Of a DNA stretch of 64,000 nucleotides, positions 35,729-44,017 are shown in pieces (position 1 is the first letter of the stretch; the number at the start of each line of letters is the position of its first letter). The translations under genes and the position numbers were made by a program. The notes beneath the pieces were generated by a model that worked only from the letters and a program-made list of their open reading frames with translations, ran no database searches and was not told the DNA's origin. This DNA is from Marinoscillum furvescens DSM 4134 (GTDB lineage: Bacteria > Bacteroidota > Bacteroidia > Cytophagales > Cyclobacteriaceae), in NCBI RefSeq assembly GCF_003386095.1, contig NZ_QREG01000025.1, positions 19,638 through 83,637 on the forward strand, written 5' to 3'.

Positions 35729-36610
35729 ATGTATAAAGAAAGAAGAAAGTTTATCAAAACCAGTGCTGTAGCTTCGGCTGCAGTGCTGTTGATGCCATCG
35801 TGCGTAACGAAAACCGGTAAAGAAGCAGCTACTGCCGCTATAGCGGGTGAACAACCACAAATCGGGTTGGGACTTTATACGGTGAGAAACCAGATGGCAC
35901 AGGACCCAAAAGGTACTTTGGAAAAAATAGCGGAAATTGGCTACAAGAAAATTGAGCCGTTTGGGTTTGATGGGGAAAAAGTCTTTGGCATGACAGCTAA
36001 AGAATTCAAACAGATTGCAGATGATCTTGGGCTACAAGTAGTCAGTGGTCACATAGATCCCTCGGTATTCCAAAATAAGTTTGAGGCCTCTCTTGATTTT
36101 TTTGCAGAAGTAGGGCAGCAATATGCTGTATGGCCTTACCAACCAGCCGACCAACGCTCGCTGGATGATTATAAAATGATCGCTGAGACCTTAAGTAGCT
36201 GTGCTGAACAAGCCAAAAAAGTAGGGGTAAATGTGTGCTATCACAATCATGACTTTGAGTATGAGCTGGTAGATGGGGAAGTGCCTCTGTATTTATTGAG
36301 AGACCAAACCGATAAGGCTGTTCAGTTTGAACTGGACCTCTACTGGGTCACCAAGGCAGGGAAAAAGCCTGTAGAGGAATTTAAAAAGTTTGATGGTAGA
36401 GTGCCGCTTTGGCATGTGAAAGACATGGCGAATACAGAGCAGCGTGGATTTGCCGAAGTGGGCGAAGGAATCATAGATTACAAAGAAGTGTTTGCGAACA
36501 AAGAGCTCTCAGGTATGAAGCACTTCTTTGTAGAACAGGACCAATCTGCAGACCCTATGAAGAGCATTGAAATTTCTTTTAAAAACTTAACAGAAAAGAT
36601 ACTAGCGTAA
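35729..36610 (+). CDS. Exported TIM-barrel sugar isomerase/epimerase-like protein
   Basis: The 293-residue protein starts MYKERRKFIKTSAVASAAVL, a twin-arginine signal, and then has LMPSC, a possible lipobox. The mature part is an AP endonuclease 2 / xylose-isomerase-like barrel: LGLYTVRNQMAQDPKGTLEK, IGYKKIEPFGFDG, NVCYHNHDFEYEL, FELDLYWVTKAGK, VPLWHVKDM and HFFVEQDQS carry the usual His, Glu and Asp metal ligands. Tat export implies a cofactor-loaded or prefolded periplasmic enzyme. It lies 4 bp after the GSDH gene and directly before the receptor gene. Confidence 0.88.
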   Translation: MYKERRKFIKTSAVASAAVLLMPSCVTKTGKEAATAAIAGEQPQIGLGLYTVRNQMAQDPKGTLEKIAEIGYKKIEPFGFDGEKVFGMTAKEFKQIADDLGLQVVSGHIDPSVFQNKFEASLDFFAEVGQQYAVWPYQPADQRSLDDYKMIAETLSSCAEQAKKVGVNVCYHNHDFEYELVDGEVPLYLLRDQTDKAVQFELDLYWVTKAGKKPVEEFKKFDGRVPLWHVKDMANTEQRGFAEVGEGIIDYKEVFANKELSGMKHFFVEQDQSADPMKSIEISFKNLTEKILA

Positions 36611-38770
36611 ATGAAGTACATGATGGGGATGGTGCTATTGCTGAGCACCACGTGGTTGAGCGCGCAAAAAATAACTGGACGAGTGGTGGATGAGGTAAGC
36701 CTGGAGGGCTTGCCTGGAGCTACCGTGCAAGTGATCGATGGAGAGGCCGGTGCCGTCACTGACGAATCCGGGTTTTTTGATTTGGAGGTAAATGAACCAG
36801 GACGCTACACGCTGCAGGTATCCTATGTGGGGTATCAGATGAGGCAAGTGACAGAAGTGTGGGTACGCTCTGGTAAGTCTACCTGGCAAGATATATCCCT
36901 ACAGCGAACTTATCTGAATGCTGTGATGGTAACTGACAGTAGAAATTACGAAACACCAGGAAGCATTCAGATTACAGAAGAGCAAATCAATCGTTTTGCG
37001 GCTACTTATTACGACCCGGCCCGTCTTGTGACCAGTTCGCCAGATGTTGCCGTAGCGAATGATCAAAACAATCAAGTGTCTATTCGTGGCTTGTCACCAG
37101 ACTACAACGTCTGGAGGCTAGAGGGTGTGGAAGTGGTAAACCCCAACCACCTGGCCAATGCGGGGACGTTTTTGGATCGTCCATCGGCTACCGGAGGTGG
37201 GGTAAATATGCTGAGCGCCCAGATGCTGAGCCAATCGAGCTTACAGTATGGAGCTTTTGGTGTAGGTTATGGCAATAGTTTAGCAGGAGTGTTTGACATG
37301 ACACTGAAAAATGGTGCTTCGGATCAGCGAAAGTACACCGCTCAGGCTTCACTGATTGGATTGGACTTTGCCACGGAAGGTCCCTTCAAAGAAGGCGGAA
37401 GGGCGACCTATGCAGCGAATTATCGCTATTCCTTTACCGGACTACTTACCAGCTTTGGAGTGGATTTTGGAGGTGAGTCTATAGGCTTTCAAGACCTGGC
37501 AATGTCTATCTCACTTCCAGTAGGCAAACGCACGAACCTGAAGATTTTTGGTGTAGGAGGTTTGAGCTTCAATAATTTCGACCATAGAACCTTTGAGGAG
37601 TCTGAGGAGCAAAAGGACAGAAGTGATATCTATTACGAAAACAAAACAGGTATCGTAGGGGCCTCTTTGAACACTACACTGGCACATAGTAGTTTGAATA
37701 CATCACTTGCTGTTTCGGGGTATAGCACAGAGCGAGACCAGTTTTTTTACAATGAAAACGACGAACAGGAAGGAGCCCTACTTTATGCAAACGAACAACG
37801 TATCATAAGTTTGAACAGCGAATACCAGCGCTATCTGGGTGGAGCAGTTTGGAAGTTGGGAGTCCAGGCCAATAGTTATTTGTGGAACCCCAATATTACT
37901 GACGAAGCACTGGAAGTGTTGGAGGTTTCTCAATACCTGGTACGACCCTATACCGAGCTGGAGGCGCCCCTGGCTAAGCGTACGCGTCTTACTGCGGGGG
38001 TGAGCTTTACAGGTAGCAACGAAGGGCAAACGGTGGATTACCGCGTCTTTGTTAAACAATTGTTGGGCGATAGGCAAAGCATGTACGTGGGTGGAGGACA
38101 ATACAGTCAGCTCTTAAACCCTAATAATTCCATAGCCAACAACCCATTTGGTTTTCAGCTTTGGAAAAACAACTATGACCTTCAGCGGAGTTATCGTTTG
38201 ATGCTGGGACATTCGTGGACTGGTTCTTTGGTACAAATACAATCCGAGCTGTTTGCCTATCAGGTGCCAGACATAAACGAAAATAGCGCACTGTACAGCT
38301 ATGGCTTATCAGTACATGCAGACCGTAAAATAGCGTCGGGCCTGTATTACCGTGTTGGAGGTAGTGTTTTTGAGTCAGGGTTTACAGAGTCTGAAGAAGA
38401 GCTTCATACTGATACCGGTTTCAACCTGAGTGCATCTGCAGGTAAAGAGTGGAATACTTCCAAAAAAGGAAAGAATAAGCGGTTTTCAGTAGATGTTCGC
38501 GGAATGATGCAGGGTGGGCAACATTACCCGGAAATCGGCAGTAGCTCCATGGTAAATTACTACCAGGTGGGTACATATGTGCGGGCAGATGTTCGATTGG
38601 TATGGACACGCTTTCACGAAAACCGAACCTCCTCTATAGCATTGGATTTGCAAAATGCTGCTGGAATCAAAAACGAGGCATATCGTTATTATGATAGTTT
38701 TACAGGCCAGGAAGAAACGAAATATCAACTCGGACTCATTCCAATTCTTGCCTATCGGGTGGAGTGGTAG
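36611..38770 (+). CDS. TonB-dependent receptor-like outer membrane protein
   Basis: The 719-residue protein has a signal peptide (to about residue 18), a carboxypeptidase-regulatory-like beta-sandwich (ITGRVVDEVSLEGLPGATVQ, about 20-105) and a plug domain (SIQITEEQINRFAATYYDPA, VSIRGLSPDYNVWRLEGVEV). A long beta-barrel ends in an aromatic residue (YRVEW). The barrel is shorter than SusC (about 1000 residues) and no SusD gene follows, so it is not a classic glycan pair. It starts right after the preceding stop and is followed by a terminator, so it closes the operon. Cargo is unknown; a sugar product or a metal is possible. Confidence 0.87.
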   Translation: MKYMMGMVLLLSTTWLSAQKITGRVVDEVSLEGLPGATVQVIDGEAGAVTDESGFFDLEVNEPGRYTLQVSYVGYQMRQVTEVWVRSGKSTWQDISLQRTYLNAVMVTDSRNYETPGSIQITEEQINRFAATYYDPARLVTSSPDVAVANDQNNQVSIRGLSPDYNVWRLEGVEVVNPNHLANAGTFLDRPSATGGGVNMLSAQMLSQSSLQYGAFGVGYGNSLAGVFDMTLKNGASDQRKYTAQASLIGLDFATEGPFKEGGRATYAANYRYSFTGLLTSFGVDFGGESIGFQDLAMSISLPVGKRTNLKIFGVGGLSFNNFDHRTFEESEEQKDRSDIYYENKTGIVGASLNTTLAHSSLNTSLAVSGYSTERDQFFYNENDEQEGALLYANEQRIISLNSEYQRYLGGAVWKLGVQANSYLWNPNITDEALEVLEVSQYLVRPYTELEAPLAKRTRLTAGVSFTGSNEGQTVDYRVFVKQLLGDRQSMYVGGGQYSQLLNPNNSIANNPFGFQLWKNNYDLQRSYRLMLGHSWTGSLVQIQSELFAYQVPDINENSALYSYGLSVHADRKIASGLYYRVGGSVFESGFTESEEELHTDTGFNLSASAGKEWNTSKKGKNKRFSVDVRGMMQGGQHYPEIGSSSMVNYYQVGTYVRADVRLVWTRFHENRTSSIALDLQNAAGIKNEAYRYYDSFTGQEETKYQLGLIPILAYRVEW

Positions 38771-38790
38771 ACTGCAATAGATACGCATTG

Positions 38791-38825
38791 AAAGCCCATC
38801 AGATATTATTTCTGATGGGCTTTTT
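38791..38825 (+). terminator. Terminator of the glycoside oxidation operon
   Basis: A perfect 13-bp stem (arms 38791-38803 and 38811-38823, core GCCCATCAGA/TCTGATGGGC) with a 7-nt loop ends in five T. It lies 20 bp after the receptor stop and may also act on the converging gene. Confidence 0.88.
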
Positions 38826-38843
38826 CAATTCTATCTCATGTCC

Positions 38844-39368
38844 CTAAGTATTTAGAATGCGAAGGTACTGTTTCCAGGGGCCTACTTTATGCTGGTATTG
38901 TGATGCCATTACTCTAGCAATTTGACCGATGTGATTAAGGTCATGTGTGACCCAGGTAGCCAGGAGCTCACCTGCAGTTACTCTTCCCAGCTCTGGATGA
39001 ATTCCTGTTTTCTTTAAATCTTCGGCAGAAAGGTTTTTTGATTTTAAAATGCTCACGTTTGCCAAACGCAGTTCTTTAAACTCACTCAGAAGTGTGTTGA
39101 TTGATTTGTTTTTGCTTTTCTCAAATTGTGCAAACCGGTCAAAAGGATCAAATGGTTGTGATTCACCCTGGTCCATAATGATCTCCAACCGTGGAATCCA
39201 GTCTGTTTCTTCTCCATGGATAAGGTGGCCTAGAATATCAAACGGACTCCAGGTGTCAGGCCCTTCATTTGGGTGTGTCCAGTTGTCGCTAAGCCCTTTC
39301 AACAACCCTTCCAAAGTGTCTGGCGTTCGTTTCAGTAGCTCTATACCATGTGATAAGTCATCGTTCAT
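38844..39368 (-). CDS. DinB/YfiT-like four-helix protein
   Basis: The 174-residue protein matches the DinB_2 superfamily of metal-binding four-helix bundles: PDTWSPFDILGHLIHGEETDW near residues 37-57 and VTHDLNHIGQIARVMA near residues 143-158. The histidines are placed for a metal triad (H47, H145 and H149 approximately). Such proteins often act as thiol-dependent transferases or have unknown roles. It lies 12 bp after the Gfo/Idh gene on the same strand. Confidence 0.85.
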   Translation of the reverse strand: MNDDLSHGIELLKRTPDTLEGLLKGLSDNWTHPNEGPDTWSPFDILGHLIHGEETDWIPRLEIIMDQGESQPFDPFDRFAQFEKSKNKSINTLLSEFKELRLANVSILKSKNLSAEDLKKTGIHPELGRVTAGELLATWVTHDLNHIGQIARVMASQYQHKVGPWKQYLRILNT

Positions 39369-39380
39369 ATTTAATAGAGG

Positions 39381-40493
39381 TCAATGGTCTTGAGTTAAAG
39401 ATATTGTCTTTTTCGATTCAATACTTGCTTTGGCGGCCTCTAATATTTCCATTACGATGAGGTTGTTTTCTAAAGCAGAAAGGTCTGCCGGAGACAGCTG
39501 ATGGGTTCCCCGCACTATAGCCGCCAACAACGCAAAAGGATCATGGAAAGGTGCTGGTCGCTCCGGGAGATCCCATACGGTCTCCTCATAGCCATCATAT
39601 CCTTCACTCATGTGTAGTTTCAACGTATTTCTATCTTTGGCAAATAGTACACCAGTCTCTCCATAGATTTCCATGTCCTTTCTACCTATCGGCCAGTTCC
39701 ATGAGGGCTCGATGATGGCCCCACATGATGCGTAAGTAAGCAAAATCGTGGCATCATCTTCTACATCGGGATTGTTTTCGGGCTGTAGTTGCTGGGCTAC
39801 GGCGGTGACAGTGAGCGGTCGCTCTCCACTCATCAGCCAGGTCATTAGATTGGCGCCATAGCAACCAAAATCCATCAGTGCGCCACCGCCGTTGTGCTTA
39901 GGATCTGTTAGCCATTCCAAAAACTCCTCGTTTACTCCGATTTTCTTCGGACCTTTATGTCCATCACGCACGATTATTTTTCTGATTTCTCCTATTTGAT
40001 CAGCCTCGACAAGATCCCGGGCTTTGTGATTGGAGGGGTACCATGTAGTCTCATAGTTCGTAAGGAGGTGAATGTCATGGTCAAGTGCCAGTTTGGCCAT
40101 TTTTTGTGCATGGTCCATTGATACAGCCAGAGGTTTTTCTACCATCACATGAATGCCAAGAGGAGCGCAGGTTTGTACTACTTCCAAGTGTTCGTAAATA
40201 GTGCCAAAGGCGGTTACGGCTTCCGGTTTTGTTTTTTGGATCATTTCTTCCAAGGACGGGTAAACCAAATCCATGGATAGTCCGTGTTGTTTTATGTATC
40301 GTGTGGCAAGCTCCAGGTTTGGCTCGGCTATGCCTACGATTTCTATGTCATCTGCGGGTGCTCTGCCTAGCAGCCAGTGTACATGGGTGTGGGTCAAGCC
40401 TGCAATTCCAATTTTTAATGGCTGCTGTTTTGTGGGTTGGCTTTGTGACATGCTGCTTAGTGTGAGGCAAATTAGTGCAATAAATAACTTCAT
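39381..40493 (-). CDS. Exported Gfo/Idh/MocA oxidoreductase
   Basis: The 370-residue protein has a signal peptide (MKLFIALICLTLSSMSQSQP) before the Rossmann start LKIGIAGLTHTHVHWLLGR. MVEKPLAVSM has the catalytic Lys, and MDFGCYGANLMTWLM stands where DxGxH is usual, with His replaced by Tyr. LTNYETTWYPSNHK belongs to the substrate pocket. Periplasmic members with tightly bound NAD act on sugars or glycosides. It faces the glycoside oxidation operon from the opposite strand and may contribute the same kind of chemistry outside the cytoplasm. Confidence 0.88.
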   Translation of the reverse strand: MKLFIALICLTLSSMSQSQPTKQQPLKIGIAGLTHTHVHWLLGRAPADDIEIVGIAEPNLELATRYIKQHGLSMDLVYPSLEEMIQKTKPEAVTAFGTIYEHLEVVQTCAPLGIHVMVEKPLAVSMDHAQKMAKLALDHDIHLLTNYETTWYPSNHKARDLVEADQIGEIRKIIVRDGHKGPKKIGVNEEFLEWLTDPKHNGGGALMDFGCYGANLMTWLMSGERPLTVTAVAQQLQPENNPDVEDDATILLTYASCGAIIEPSWNWPIGRKDMEIYGETGVLFAKDRNTLKLHMSEGYDGYEETVWDLPERPAPFHDPFALLAAIVRGTHQLSPADLSALENNLIVMEILEAAKASIESKKTISLTQDH

Positions 40494-40695
40494 ACTTCTT
40501 TATATTTAACATTGAATTGGAGCAAGTTAGTAAATGGAGTAGGAGAGAAAGGTAGTAGGTGACAACTCTTTACAATATCACAGCACGACATCCAACTATT
40601 GCTTTCATACGTAAAAATACCGAGCCTATTTTACCGTTATTTTTAGATGACACATTATTGGTGGTCATTTTATCATTGCCTAAACTCCTATTGAT

Positions 40696-41961
40696 ATGCA
40701 CATTTTTGACCTTATTGCATTATTGATTTGCCTTTCGGGGCTATTCATTTTTCTCAATACATTTTACCTGAAGTTACCCTCTTCAGTTGGATTGATGATT
40801 CTTACGCTGTTGCTGTCTGTTTTGGTAATAGTGATCGGACATCTGGTGCCGGCACTCGATTTGGCTACACATGTAAAATCTTTTGACTTTAGAGAAGTGC
40901 TAAATCAGTTGGTGATTAGCGTGATTTTATTTGCTGGTGCCCTTAATATGGATATCAGCAAGCTTGGTCAGCAAAAGTGGCCAGTAATAGTGCTTTCTAT
41001 TCTGGGAGCCATTATTTCCACTCTGGTCATTGGAACGGTACTTTACTTTTTGCTGAATTGGCTGTCCATTTCCATTAGCTACATGTATTCGTTGGTTTTT
41101 GGAGCTGTCATTTCTTCTACAGACCCGATTTCCTCTACCAATACCACCAAGCGGTTTTCGCTTCCCGAAAGTCTGGAATTGAAGATCGAAGGAGAATCAC
41201 TGTTCAATGGCGCTTTTTCGGTGGTGCTGGCTTTTGTGTTGTATCACATAGCTATAGTGGCAGAGGCACAGACCCTTACGGTATTTGAAGTGATAGAAAT
41301 TGTAGCCTGGGAAATTGTTGGAGGAGTTTCGATTGGTCTATTTATGGGATACCTGGGGTATTCCTTGCTCAAGTATATTGATAATGACGATGTACATATT
41401 GAAGTCCTGATCACCATAGCTTTGGTGATGGTAGGCTCGTTTATTTCAGGCTATTTTAGTATTTACTCCAAGATGGTCTCTTTGATCATGGGACTACTGA
41501 TAGGCAACCTGGGAAGGAGGGGACTTTCTTCTTCTTCATCCAATGCGGATGGCTCTGTTGGAGTTTATGTATACAAATTTTGGAATCTGCTGGAGCAAAC
41601 CATGGCAGTGATGCTTTTTGTACTCATGGGGCTGGAAATGCTCGTGCTAGACTGGCGAATGGATTATTTCGCTGCAGGATTTCTGGCTGTAAATGTAGTC
41701 CTGCTTGGGAGGTGGTTGAGTATTCTAATCCCGATCAAAATCATGTCGGGAAAACGAACCTTTCATCAGGGGACCGTTTCTCTGATGACCTGGGGAGCAT
41801 TTAGAGGAGGCTTGCCTATAGCGCTGATTCTGGCACTTCAGGATTTCCCTGGGAAAGAGCTTCTCATCACCATGACTTATGTAGTGGTCGTTTGCTCTAT
41901 TCTCTTTCAGGGATTCACCTTACCTATATTAATGCGGGAGCGTTTTGCTCGTGAGGCATAA
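40696..41961 (+). CDS. CPA1-type Na+/H+ antiporter-like protein
   Basis: The 421-residue protein has about 12 hydrophobic helices and the layout of NhaP-type cation:proton antiporters. FGAVISSTDPISSTNTTKR keeps the Asp (D143) of the TDP motif. The second signature EGESLFNGAFSVVLAF has Gly at 172 where family members have the ion-binding Asp of the ND pair. Other core parts, such as ILFAGALNMDISKL and TWGAFRGGLPIALIL (RGG/RGA motif), are intact. The first 200 bp upstream hold no clear promoter. It may transport by a changed mechanism or bind another ion. Confidence 0.87.
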   Translation: MHIFDLIALLICLSGLFIFLNTFYLKLPSSVGLMILTLLLSVLVIVIGHLVPALDLATHVKSFDFREVLNQLVISVILFAGALNMDISKLGQQKWPVIVLSILGAIISTLVIGTVLYFLLNWLSISISYMYSLVFGAVISSTDPISSTNTTKRFSLPESLELKIEGESLFNGAFSVVLAFVLYHIAIVAEAQTLTVFEVIEIVAWEIVGGVSIGLFMGYLGYSLLKYIDNDDVHIEVLITIALVMVGSFISGYFSIYSKMVSLIMGLLIGNLGRRGLSSSSSNADGSVGVYVYKFWNLLEQTMAVMLFVLMGLEMLVLDWRMDYFAAGFLAVNVVLLGRWLSILIPIKIMSGKRTFHQGTVSLMTWGAFRGGLPIALILALQDFPGKELLITMTYVVVVCSILFQGFTLPILMRERFAREA

Positions 41962-41974
41962 CATAAGAAAAAAC

Positions 41975-41999
41975 AGGGCGCTATTTTTTACGGCGCCCT
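41975..41999 (-). terminator. Hairpin at the helicase 3' end
   Basis: Arms AGGGCGC (41975-41981) and GCGCCCT (41993-41999) enclose an 11-nt loop; on the minus strand the stem is followed by a T-rich run (GTTTTTTC). The stem includes the helicase stop region at 41981, so the terminator overlaps the last codons. It may also serve the converging antiporter gene weakly. Confidence 0.55.
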
Positions 42000-43195
42000 T
42001 TACCATTTCCATTTCTACGTCCGCCTCCACCTCTGCGCATTGGTTTAGGGTTATAGGCAGGACCTTCTCCGATGTGTGCAGGTACTTTGGCTTTTGGCAC
42101 AGGTTTACCTAGTAGCTCTTCAATGACCAAAAACTTCGATTGTTCTTTTTCATTGACAAAAGTAAAGGCTGCTCCTTTGGATGCTGCTCGGGCAGTCCGA
42201 CCTATTCGGTGGATGTAGTCTTCACCGTCGTTAGGCACGTCATAGTTGATCACTATGTCTATGTCTTCTACGTCGATACCTCTGGCCAAAATGTCTGTGG
42301 CTACTAGTACCGTGAGCTTTCTACTCTTGAATCGGCTAAGTACTTCTTCACGTGTTTTTTGATCCAAATCGGAGTGAATCTCTTCCACTGAAAGCTCAGC
42401 CTTCTTGAGTTCTTTGGTAAGCCTTTTGGCACTGTCTTTTGTAGAACAAAACACAATGACGCTACGGAGCCAGTCTGCCTTCAGTATGTGCTTGACCAGT
42501 TCAATTTTCTGTCCGTCATAGACAACAAAGGCTGCCTGCACAATTTTCTCATTAGGCTTGGAGATCGCGATATTGATCTCTTCCGGGTCTTGCAGGATGT
42601 TCTTGGCCAGCGCTCGTATTTTAGTGGGCATAGTGGCCGAAAACAGCAAAGTCTGTCGCTCCTTTGGCAGGTAGCCGATGATCTTGGTAATGTCTTCATT
42701 GAAGCCCATGTCCAGCATACGGTCTGCCTCATCAAGTATCAGGTACTTGAGCTTTTCCACCTTTACATACTTCATGTTGAGGTGAGCTATGAGCCGTCCA
42801 GGTGTACCTATGATGATGTCGGCACCTTCTGTGAGTGCTTTCTTTTCCCGATCAAAGGACTGACCATCACCACCTCCATACACGGCAAGTGAGCTGACAG
42901 AAGTATAGTAGGAGAGTCCTTCTAGCTGCTGATCTATTTGCACTGCCAGTTCTCTGGTAGGCACTATGATGAGCGCTTTGATGTTGTCATCCTCTGGTTC
43001 TTCCAGGATTTTGTGAATGATCGGAAGCAGGAATGCCGCAGTTTTACCAGTTCCGGTTTGGGCTGCGGCAATAAGATCCTTAGCTTCTAAAATTTTTGGT
43101 ATGGTTGCTTCCTGGACAGGTGTTGCATTTTCAAATCCAATCGCCTCTATTCCTTCAAGCAATTTTGGATTCAGATTTAGTTCTGAAAATTTCAA
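41981..43195 (-). CDS. DEAD-box RNA helicase (RhlE-like)
   Basis: The 404-residue protein has all DEAD-box motifs: Q motif NATPVQEATIPKI, motif I AAQTGTGKTAA, PTRELAVQ, TPGRLI, DEAD at LILDEADRMLDMGF, SAT, VFCSTKDS, VLVATDILARGIDVEDIDIVI and HRIGRTARA. The C-terminus is basic and glycine/arginine-rich (RRGGGGRRNGNGKG), an RNA-binding tail. It fits RhlE/DeaD-type helicases in RNA decay or ribosome assembly. The start codon appears to be TTG at 43193-43195, because no ATG or GTG lies before the Q motif in frame. Confidence 0.93.
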   Translation of the reverse strand: MKFSELNLNPKLLEGIEAIGFENATPVQEATIPKILEAKDLIAAAQTGTGKTAAFLLPIIHKILEEPEDDNIKALIIVPTRELAVQIDQQLEGLSYYTSVSSLAVYGGGDGQSFDREKKALTEGADIIIGTPGRLIAHLNMKYVKVEKLKYLILDEADRMLDMGFNEDITKIIGYLPKERQTLLFSATMPTKIRALAKNILQDPEEINIAISKPNEKIVQAAFVVYDGQKIELVKHILKADWLRSVIVFCSTKDSAKRLTKELKKAELSVEEIHSDLDQKTREEVLSRFKSRKLTVLVATDILARGIDVEDIDIVINYDVPNDGEDYIHRIGRTARAASKGAAFTFVNEKEQSKFLVIEELLGKPVPKAKVPAHIGEGPAYNPKPMRRGGGGRRNGNGKGRRKK

Positions 43196-43249
43196 ATGAA
43201 TCGTCTTTTTATTGGCGTAAATTAACGAAACTGATCGAGAGTTGTGAAC

Positions 43250-43633
43250 TTAGAATCGTTGAATTCTATTTCGTCGGCTGATAAGTGGTTTTTCTGTCTT
43301 GCATGGAATGCCAAAGAGCTCTAACATAACCTTAGCCGCACTCCTGATCATGATGTTTCCAGAAATAGTGGTCACTCTGCTAATACGATGTTTATGAATG
43401 GCCATGTATTTATACCACTCGCGGCGGGCAGAAATCTCAAACCCCGTCATTTCTGTGCAATCCCATATAAACTGGTAAGTACATTCCGGATGCTTGTTGA
43501 GTTCTTCATTCCAAACTTTGGTCCCGGCAATAGCGGCTTGCTCTGTGAATTTGTTTCGAAATGTGAAACGTAAACAAGGTTGGTCTCGAGTCTCAATCTT
43601 CTGGATTGAAATCTCAGGAAGTTGAATTAACAT
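43250..43633 (-). CDS. Hypothetical protein, SpoIIAA/STAS-like pattern
   Basis: The 127-residue protein begins MLIQLPEISIQKIETRDQPC. A beta-alpha pattern follows: CTYQFIWDCTEMTGFEISA, then WYKYMAIHKHRISRVTTISGN and SAAKVMLELFGIPCKT. The order strand, DxT-type turn, helix, strand, helix resembles SpoIIAA-like STAS proteins, but I see no strong family signature. It may follow a 53-residue ORF 12 bp upstream. Function unknown. Confidence 0.7.
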   Translation of the reverse strand: MLIQLPEISIQKIETRDQPCLRFTFRNKFTEQAAIAGTKVWNEELNKHPECTYQFIWDCTEMTGFEISARREWYKYMAIHKHRISRVTTISGNIMIRSAAKVMLELFGIPCKTEKPLISRRNRIQRF

Positions 43634-43645
43634 AGCTTTCTTAAT

Positions 43646-43807
43646 TTATGTGAGTCGGGACCAAACTATTGATAAACTTCCCGGACCAGTTTTATGTTCG
43701 CCGAGTACAGGAGAATTCTCGATCAGTTGTTCGGTAGAAAATTTTTGCAGGTGGTAAGGGCATAGTTGTAGAGTGATTTCTTGTTGTCTATCCTTGATTG
43801 GTTTCAT
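43646..43807 (-). CDS. Small hypothetical ORF (53 residues)
   Basis: An ATG at 43805-43807 opens a 53-codon frame that stops 12 bp before the next gene. It has an amphipathic start (MKPIKDRQQEITLQL), a Cys-Pro-Tyr-His element and a Gly-Pro-Gly turn. The position in an operon-like run and a purine-rich stretch before the ATG support translation. No family is recognised. It could also be a chance frame. Confidence 0.4.
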   Translation of the reverse strand: MKPIKDRQQEITLQLCPYHLQKFSTEQLIENSPVLGEHKTGPGSLSIVWSRLT

Positions 43808-43819
43808 TTTTTGACCTAA

Positions 43820-43930
43820 TTACACACCTAACTTCTTAATGATTTTAGTGATGTAGTCTTGTATGCCTTTGTAAGCGCTGTGAGCATTTGCAAGTGGCGA
43901 TTGAGCAGTTTCTTCCGGTATTACTGCTAT
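43820..43930 (-). other. Open frame without a start codon, possible gene remnant
   Basis: Thirty-six codons are open on the minus strand after an in-frame TGA and before a TAA, 12 bp upstream of the 53-residue ORF. The translation is protein-like, ending in an amphipathic helix (YKGIQDYITKIIKKLGV), but it contains no ATG and only a last-codon GTG. It may be the 3' remainder of a broken gene or a chance frame. Confidence 0.25.
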
Positions 43931-44017
43931 TCACGTGATGTATTATTGATGTGGTGATAAAATTTCATTCAAATCCTTAAAAAATGATATTACCTCATAA
44001 CCAATTCCTAAAAAACT

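Noticed and set aside
40646..40668. ATGAC..GTCAT dyad upstream of the antiporter gene
   Set aside because: Arms are short and interrupted, with no second copy and no matching promoter boxes.
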